NCBI GenBank assembly: GCA_937910255.1
Contig: CALEOQ010000227.1
Span: forward strand, 1-9,872
Direction: 5' to 3'
Length of the DNA stretch: 9,872 nucleotides
DNA from: an uncultured Caulobacteraceae bacterium
GTDB taxonomy: Bacteria > Pseudomonadota > Alphaproteobacteria > Caulobacterales > Caulobacteraceae
In this document: positions 5,944 through 9,872 of the stretch, one piece after another
Layout: each line of letters starts with the position of its first letter
Numbering within the stretch: position 1 is the stretch's first letter
Made by a program: the position numbers and the translations under genes
The notes under the pieces: model-generated
The model's database searches: none
What the model was told of the DNA's origin: nothing
What the model saw: the letters and a program-made list of their open reading frames with translations, nothing else

Positions 5944-7527
5944 ATGGCTATTGCACTGACGGCGCCGCGCGAGACCGAGCTGAAGCCGCGTATTGTGGTG
6001 TTCGGAGTCGGCGGCGCTGGCGGAAACGCCGTGAACAACATGATCGAGGCGCACCTCGAGGGCGTGGAGTTTGTGGTCGCCAACACCGACGCCCAGCAGT
6101 TGGCCTTCTCCAAGACCGACCGCCGCATCCAGCTGGGCGCGACGGTGACGCAGGGCCTGGGCGCCGGCGCTCACCCCGAGGTGGGCATGAGCGCGGCCGA
6201 GGAATCCATCCCCGAGATCGGTGAGCACCTCGACGGCGCCCACATGATCTTCATCACCGCCGGCATGGGCGGCGGCACCGGCACCGGGGCGGCCCCGATC
6301 ATCGCCAAGTGCGCCCGCGAGCGGGGCATCCTGACCGTCGGCGTGGTGACCAAGCCCTTCCACTTCGAGGGTCGCCACCGCATGCGCCTGGCGGACTCCG
6401 GCATCGCCGAGCTGCAGCGTTACGTCGACACCCTGATCGTCATTCCGAACCAGAATCTGTTCCGGGTGGCCAACGAACGCACCACCTTCTCCGAAGCCTT
6501 CGGCATGGCCGACCAGGTGCTGCATTCGGGCGTTCGCTCGATCACCGACCTGATGGTGCTGCCGGGCCTGATCAATCTCGACTTCGCCGACGTGCGTACG
6601 GTGATGACCGAGATGGGCAAGGCGATGATGGGCACCGGCGAAGCCTCCGGCGACGACCGCGCCCTGATGGCCGCCCAGAACGCCATCCAGAACCCGCTGC
6701 TGGACGAAGTCTCCCTGAAGGGCGCCAAGGCCGTCCTGGTCAATGTGACCGGCGGGCTGGACATGACCCTGCTGGAGGTCGACGAGGCCGCCAACGCCAT
6801 CTCCGAGCAGGTGGACCCCGAGGCCAACATCATCTTCGGCGCAGCCTTCGACCCGTCCCTCGACGGCATGATCCGCGTCTCGGTGGTGGCCACCGGCATG
6901 GACGGCGCCTCCATCGCCGCCATCGAGCCCAAGATCGAGACCCGTCGTGCGCCGCCTCCGGCGCCGGCTGCCCGCCAGCCTGAGCCTGTGCGCCAGGCCG
7001 AACCTGTCCGCCAGCCCGAGGCGGTTCGCCAGCCGGCGCCGCAGCCGACCTATGAGCCGCGGCCTGCGCCGGCCGCCTATGCGCCCGAGCCTGCGCCCCG
7101 CGCGCCGGAGCCCGCACCCCAGGCCTATTCGCCGCCGCCCCAGGCGCGTGCGCCGGAACCTCAGCCCCAGGCCCGCGCCTATGATGACGAGGCCGAACAG
7201 GCCGACCTCTATGCGCGCCCGGAGCCGGCCCCCGCCCAGCGCCCCATCACCCGCATCGTCGATCCGATGGCGGCCGAGGAGGGGGATGAGCCCCTGTTCG
7301 CCGACAACAGCTTCGCCGATGACCGCCGGCAAAAGAGCGGCTTTCTGAGCCTGTTTGGTGGTCGCCCCCGCTACGACGCCCCGGCGCCGACGCCGACACC
7401 CGCTCCCACCAGCCGTCAGGCGCCCGCCAGCCGCGGCGGCGCTCAGCCGGCCGAGGCCGCCGATCCCGATCGTGACGCGGGCGAAGATCTTGAGATTCCG
7501 TCCTTCCTGCGTCGCTTGGCCAACTAG
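5944..7527 (+). CDS. ftsZ: Cell division protein FtsZ (tubulin-like GTPase)
   Basis: GTP-dependent polymer that forms the Z-ring at midcell and organises septal wall synthesis. 527 residues from ATG 5944, beginning MAIALTAPRETELKPRIVVF, which resembles the Caulobacter N-terminus. Seen: nucleotide-binding VGGAGGNAVNNM near 23-34; tubulin signature GGGTGTG at 109-115; T7 synergy loop NLDFAD at 211-216 with D213 and D216 (E. coli D209/D212). The GTPase core ends near 330. A roughly 180-residue Pro/Ala/Glu/Arg/Gln linker follows, with hexapeptide repeats (344-367) and two less repetitive islands, RPITRIVDP (433-441) and KSGFLSLFGG (464-473). The C-terminal peptide is DLEIPSFLRRLAN (515-527), the site where FtsA and other partners bind. 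The long linker is characteristic of alphaproteobacteria (E. coli FtsZ is 383 residues). A terminator follows at 7555, and the probable promoter lies in the gap upstream. Confidence 0.99.
   Translation: MAIALTAPRETELKPRIVVFGVGGAGGNAVNNMIEAHLEGVEFVVANTDAQQLAFSKTDRRIQLGATVTQGLGAGAHPEVGMSAAEESIPEIGEHLDGAHMIFITAGMGGGTGTGAAPIIAKCARERGILTVGVVTKPFHFEGRHRMRLADSGIAELQRYVDTLIVIPNQNLFRVANERTTFSEAFGMADQVLHSGVRSITDLMVLPGLINLDFADVRTVMTEMGKAMMGTGEASGDDRALMAAQNAIQNPLLDEVSLKGAKAVLVNVTGGLDMTLLEVDEAANAISEQVDPEANIIFGAAFDPSLDGMIRVSVVATGMDGASIAAIEPKIETRRAPPPAPAARQPEPVRQAEPVRQPEAVRQPAPQPTYEPRPAPAAYAPEPAPRAPEPAPQAYSPPPQARAPEPQPQARAYDDEAEQADLYARPEPAPAQRPITRIVDPMAAEEGDEPLFADNSFADDRRQKSGFLSLFGGRPRYDAPAPTPTPAPTSRQAPASRGGAQPAEAADPDRDAGEDLEIPSFLRRLAN
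6973..7044 (+). repeat. Four 18-base tandem repeats in the FtsZ linker
   Basis: The hexamer cgccag recurs exactly every 18 bases at 6973, 6991, 7009 and 7027, each followed by twelve more variable bases. The units encode RQPEPV, RQAEPV, RQPEAV and RQPAPQ (residues 344-367). They lie in frame in the disordered linker, so copy number could change without loss of function. Variable third positions suggest the duplication is not recent. Confidence 0.85.
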
Positions 7528-7554
7528 CCAGCTATCCCATCGCAGACCACCGTC

Positions 7555-7592
7555 AGACGGCCGGTTCCTCGCGGAGCCGGCCGTCTTTCATT
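7555..7592 (+). terminator. Intrinsic terminator after ftsZ
   Basis: A 14-pair stem, 7555-7568 with 7573-7586 (one G-T wobble), closes a tcgc tetraloop. The outer ten pairs (AGACGGCCGG with CCGGCCGTCT) are perfect and a short T-rich tail (tttcatt) follows. It begins 27 bases after the ftsZ stop. It is the strongest hairpin I saw in the window and should separate ftsZ from lpxC transcription. Confidence 0.88.
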
Positions 7593-7780
7593 GAGCGCCC
7601 GGGCTCGGCGAGGCCAACCTAAGCTCCGGATTCAGAACAGGAATTCACCTGGATCTTAAGGCGAAACATTCGGAAACAGGACTTGTGTTGCGGCGCCGCA
7701 GCACAGGAACTATCCGGTTCGTGGGGCCATTCGCGGTTGTTGAGCCGCCCGTACAAGTCTGGTCAGGAAGGTTTCAGTTC
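7593..7780 (+). promoter_or_regulatory. lpxC leader / probable promoter region
   Basis: After the ftsZ terminator, 188 bases precede the preferred lpxC start, so lpxC needs its own promoter here. Seen: a GANTC site (GATTC, 7629-7633), a TTAA at 7656-7659, and a perfect 12-base palindrome TGCGGCGCCGCA at 7689-7700. No -35/-10 pair stands out. The lpxC frame is open upstream to a GTG at 7685, but the translation resembles nothing at the N-terminus of LpxC proteins. Confidence 0.5.
7765..7771 (+). promoter_or_regulatory. lpxC ribosome binding site
   Basis: AGGAAGG ends nine bases before GTG 7781. Together with the family length (about 305 residues) it decides this start over GTG 7685. Confidence 0.8.
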
Positions 7781-8692
7781 GTGTCCGCAGCCATCGCCCA
7801 TTCCGCTCACGCGCTCCAGCACACGGTGCTGGGTCCGGCGATCTTCGCCGGCGTCGGCGTGCATACCGGCGCCCATGTCCGCGTGGCCGTTCGCCCTGCG
7901 CCGATCGACACGGGCATCGTGTTTGTCCGCACCGACATCACCGACCAGGACAACCGCATCACGGCTTCGGCCGAGGCCGTTTGCAAGACCCAGCTGGGCA
8001 CTGTCATCGGCAACGCCGCCGGCGTCACGGTCTCGACCATCGAGCATCTGATGGCGGCCTTCGCGACCCTCGGCGTGGACAACGCCGTAGTCGAGCTGGA
8101 CGGTCCGGAAATGCCGATCATGGACGGCTCCTCCGAACCCTTCGTCCAGATTCTCGATCAGGCCGGCCGCCGCCAGCAGGAGGCGCCCCGCCGCTATATC
8201 GAGATCCTGGCGCCGATCGAAGTGATCGACGGCGACAAGAGCGCCCGGCTGCTGCCCTGCGACCGGTTCGAAGTGGCCTTCGAGATCGTCTTTGATTCGC
8301 CGGTCATCGGCCGCCAGGCGGTGGATCTGGTGATGGACGAGGCCGCTTTCCGCACGGAACTGGCCAATTGTCGGACCTTCGGCTTCGCCCATGAGGTCGA
8401 GGCCCTCCGCGCCATGGGCCTGGCCCGCGGCGGCTCGCTGGAGAACGCGGTGGTCATCGAGGGCGACCGGATTCTCAATCCCGAAGGCCTGCGCCGCCCC
8501 GACGAATTCGTACGCCACAAGACCCTGGACGCCATCGGCGACCTCTATGTGCTGGGCGCGCCGATCCTCGGCCGCTTCGAAGGTCGCCTCGCGGGCCATG
8601 GGATCAACAACCAGCTCGTCCGCGCCCTGACCGAACGGCCGGACGCCTGGCGCATCCGCACCTTCGCCCCGGAGCTGGCCCTGGCGGTCTGA
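7781..8692 (+). CDS. lpxC: UDP-3-O-acyl-N-acetylglucosamine deacetylase
   Basis: Zinc-dependent cytoplasmic deacetylase that catalyses the committed step of lipid A synthesis, removing acetate from UDP-3-O-acyl-GlcNAc. From GTG 7781 it is 303 residues (E. coli 305). Seen: FAGVGVHTG with H28 (E. coli H19); STIEHLMAAFATLGVDN with catalytic Glu 88 and zinc ligand H89 (E78/H79); FGFAHEVEALRAMGLARGGS; FVRHKTLDAIGDL with zinc ligands H246 and D250 (H238/D242); and GHGINN with general-acid H273 (H265). The constant offset of +8 over the last motifs shows an undamaged, collinear protein. The C-terminus ends in LALAV; E. coli LpxC also has a hydrophobic tail, which acts there as a protease degron, but whether this one does is unknown. 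It is set off from ftsZ by a terminator and from bamD by 76 bases. Confidence 0.98.
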   Translation: MSAAIAHSAHALQHTVLGPAIFAGVGVHTGAHVRVAVRPAPIDTGIVFVRTDITDQDNRITASAEAVCKTQLGTVIGNAAGVTVSTIEHLMAAFATLGVDNAVVELDGPEMPIMDGSSEPFVQILDQAGRRQQEAPRRYIEILAPIEVIDGDKSARLLPCDRFEVAFEIVFDSPVIGRQAVDLVMDEAAFRTELANCRTFGFAHEVEALRAMGLARGGSLENAVVIEGDRILNPEGLRRPDEFVRHKTLDAIGDLYVLGAPILGRFEGRLAGHGINNQLVRALTERPDAWRIRTFAPELALAV

Positions 8693-8768
8693 CCTTCCGT
8701 TTGCGCCATCGCCCACGTGGTGTAGAAGCGGTGGCTCGCGGCGCGGGGGCGCGCTTGGTCCTTTTGAG
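8693..8768 (+). other. lpxC-bamD intergenic spacer
   Basis: Seventy-six bases containing an 8-base palindrome CCACGTGG (8713-8720) and a small inverted repeat GCGCG (8741-8745) / CGCGC (8750-8754) followed by ttggtcctttt. Either could be an operator or an attenuator; neither is convincing. TGTAGA at 8721-8726 could be part of a -10 box, but no matching -35 is clear. Confidence 0.35.
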
Positions 8769-9683
8769 GTGAAGGTGTCTCTGCTTCACAATTCCCTTCG
8801 GGGTCCTGCCGTTGCGACGGTTTTCGCCGCCCTGGCCCTTACGGCCTGCGCCGGACGCGAAGAGCGGCCCCGGCTGGCCTATGAGGAGCGGCCGGTCGAG
8901 CTGCTCTACAACACCGGCGCCAATCGGCTGGACCGCGGCCTGTGGAACCAGGCGGTGGACTATTTCGCCGAGGTTGAGCGTCAGCACCCCTATTCGGTCT
9001 GGGCCCGTCGTTCGATCCTGATGACCGCCTATGCGCAGTATCAGGCCAACGACTACGCCGAGGCCATCTCCAGCGCCGATCGCTTCCTGTCGCAGGCGCC
9101 GGGCAATCCGGCGGCGGTTTACGCCTATTATCTCAAGGCCATCTGCTACTTCGAACAGATCGTCGATGTCGGCCGCGACCAGGCCGCCACCGGCCAGGCG
9201 CTGAACGCCCTGCGCGAAGTGGTCCAACGCTATCCCGACAGCGAATACGCCAAGGACGCCCGCCTGAAGATCGACATGGTCAACGACCAGTTGGCCGGTA
9301 AGGAAATGACGGTCGGCCGCTACTATCTGCGCAACGGCGACACCCTGGCCGGCATCGGCCGGTTCAACACGGTAGTCCAACGCTACGAGACCACCAGCCA
9401 CACGCCAGAGGCGCTCTATCGTCTCGTTGAGGCCTATCTGACGCTGGGCCTCAACGAGGAAGCCAAGCGCAACGGCGCGGTCCTCGGCTTCAACTATCCC
9501 GGCACGGTCTGGTATCGTGACGCCTATGACCTGCTGACCCGCCGAGGGCTTCGCCCAGCCAATGCGCCCGCAGCCTCCGAAGGTCGGGGCCTGTGGTCGC
9601 GGCTCCCCTTCATCGGGGGCGACGAGTCCGAGGATCTGGAGCGTGACAAGGACGCCACCCTGCGCCCGCCGGAAAGCCAATAG
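8769..9683 (+). CDS. bamD: Outer membrane assembly lipoprotein BamD
   Basis: Essential lipoprotein of the BAM complex, which folds beta-barrel proteins into the outer membrane with BamA. 304 residues. Seen: a lipoprotein signal peptide with basic n-region, hydrophobic h-region (AVATVFAALAL) and lipobox LTAC with the lipidated Cys at residue 27 (8847-8849); then TPR-type helical repeats across about 38-250, such as ELLYNTGANRLDRGLWNQAV, YAQYQANDYAEAISSADRFL, the ALREVVQRYPDSEYAKDAR segment and the paired GRFNTVVQRYETTSHTPEAL. The polar C-terminal tail (about 260-304) is probably disordered. The start is uncertain: GTG 8769 and GTG 8775 are in frame and differ by two residues, and neither has a good ribosome site. 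It was formerly named comL. In many alphaproteobacteria recN follows, but the contig ends first. Confidence 0.95.
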   Translation: MKVSLLHNSLRGPAVATVFAALALTACAGREERPRLAYEERPVELLYNTGANRLDRGLWNQAVDYFAEVERQHPYSVWARRSILMTAYAQYQANDYAEAISSADRFLSQAPGNPAAVYAYYLKAICYFEQIVDVGRDQAATGQALNALREVVQRYPDSEYAKDARLKIDMVNDQLAGKEMTVGRYYLRNGDTLAGIGRFNTVVQRYETTSHTPEALYRLVEAYLTLGLNEEAKRNGAVLGFNYPGTVWYRDAYDLLTRRGLRPANAPAASEGRGLWSRLPFIGGDESEDLERDKDATLRPPESQ

Positions 9684-9700
9684 AACTTAAGGCGAACGAA

Positions 9701-9714
9701 CGGGCTTTCGCCCG
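9701..9714 (+). terminator. Small hairpin after bamD
   Basis: CGGGC (9701-9705) pairs with GCCCG (9710-9714) around loop tttc, 18 bases after the bamD stop. It lacks a T-tract, so it is a weak terminator candidate or simply a 3' structure. Only 26 genomic bases remain before the adapter, and no next gene can be placed. Confidence 0.3.
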
Positions 9715-9740
9715 CGGTGATTCCAAGCAATCTTGCACCC

Positions 9741-9798
9741 AGATCGGAAGAGCGTCGTGTAGGGAAAGAGTGTAGATCTCGGTGGTCGCCGTATCATT
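9741..9798. other. Illumina P5 universal adapter (contaminant)
   Basis: All 58 bases match the reverse complement of the TruSeq universal adapter without a mismatch, from AGATCGGAAGAGCGTCGTGT to GTATCATT. Genomic sequence ends at 9740. Read on the minus strand it encodes the familiar contaminant peptide NDTATTEIYTLSLHDALPI, so the 79-residue minus-strand frame at 9610-9849 is not a gene. Confidence 0.99.
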
Positions 9799-9872
9799 AA
9801 AAAAAAAAAAATCAAAAACAACAGTAATGCACGACGCACACGCAACCATCTCTGTAATCAGAATAAGCCACA
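9799..9872. other. Non-genomic read tail outside the P5 adapter
   Basis: Thirteen A (9799-9811) followed by irregular AT-richer sequence to the end. The adapter, A-run and noise order mirrors the left end. Its base composition is unlike the rest of the window. It should be trimmed and carries no feature. Confidence 0.92.

Noticed and set aside
5914..7332. Long minus-strand frame (472 residues) opposite ftsZ
   Set aside because: Low-complexity Gly/Arg/Leu translation opposite the ftsZ linker and core; no recognisable motif or ribosome site.
8604..9680. Minus-strand frame (358 residues) opposite bamD
   Set aside because: Antisense shadow of a clear lipoprotein gene; hydrophobic look comes from complement of TPR codons.
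9715..9740. Start of recN after bamD
   Set aside because: recN is expected next from gene order, but the 26 remaining genomic bases contain no convincing ribosome site and start.
99..9740. Novel defence, mobile or biosynthetic system
   Set aside because: Both strands were read for transposases, integrases, CRISPR-like repeats, tRNA genes, toxin pairs and unusual enzymes; nothing was seen. All genes belong to well-known families.
9610..9849. Minus-strand 79-residue frame with NDTATTEIYTLSLHDALPI
   Set aside because: A well-known translation of the P5 adapter, continued antisense into bamD.

Overview
This is a roughly 9.6 kb fragment of an alphaproteobacterial chromosome. Gene content, high GC content, a long proline-rich FtsZ linker and the close likeness of FtsZ to the Caulobacter protein point to the Caulobacteraceae (Caulobacter, Phenylobacterium, Brevundimonas or a relative); the genus cannot be fixed by eye. 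It is capped at both ends by Illumina library adapter. Genomic DNA runs only from about 99 to 9740. Bases 35-98 are a P7/index/read-2 adapter and 9741-9798 are the complete reverse complement of the P5 universal adapter. Each adapter is followed outwards by an A-run and unplaceable low-quality sequence (1-34, 9799-9872). The window therefore looks like a whole contig from untrimmed reads.

All genes lie on the + strand. From left to right: the C-terminal three quarters of an RND efflux permease (cut by the adapter, ends 2385); ddl (D-Ala-D-Ala ligase); ftsQ, overlapping the end of ddl by 35 bases; ftsA; a 300-base non-coding region that probably carries the ftsZ promoter; ftsZ; a strong intrinsic terminator; a leader; lpxC (lipid A committed step); and bamD (outer membrane protein assembly lipoprotein). 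ddl-ftsQ-ftsA-ftsZ is the distal end of the division and cell wall (dcw) cluster. lpxC and bamD follow ftsZ, an order seen in a number of alphaproteobacteria. Together the genes make peptidoglycan precursor, build and anchor the Z-ring and divisome, and start lipid A synthesis and outer membrane protein assembly.

I found no previously undescribed system, mobile element, CRISPR array or RNA gene. The points worth a second look are the adapter-capped ends and the false peptides they create, the RND permease in the place upstream of ddl where murB is usual, three GANTC (CcrM methylation) sites plus a TTAACC half-site in the ftsA-ftsZ gap, a hexapeptide repeat in the FtsZ linker, and start-site choices that automatic gene calling would probably get wrong (ftsA, ftsZ, lpxC).
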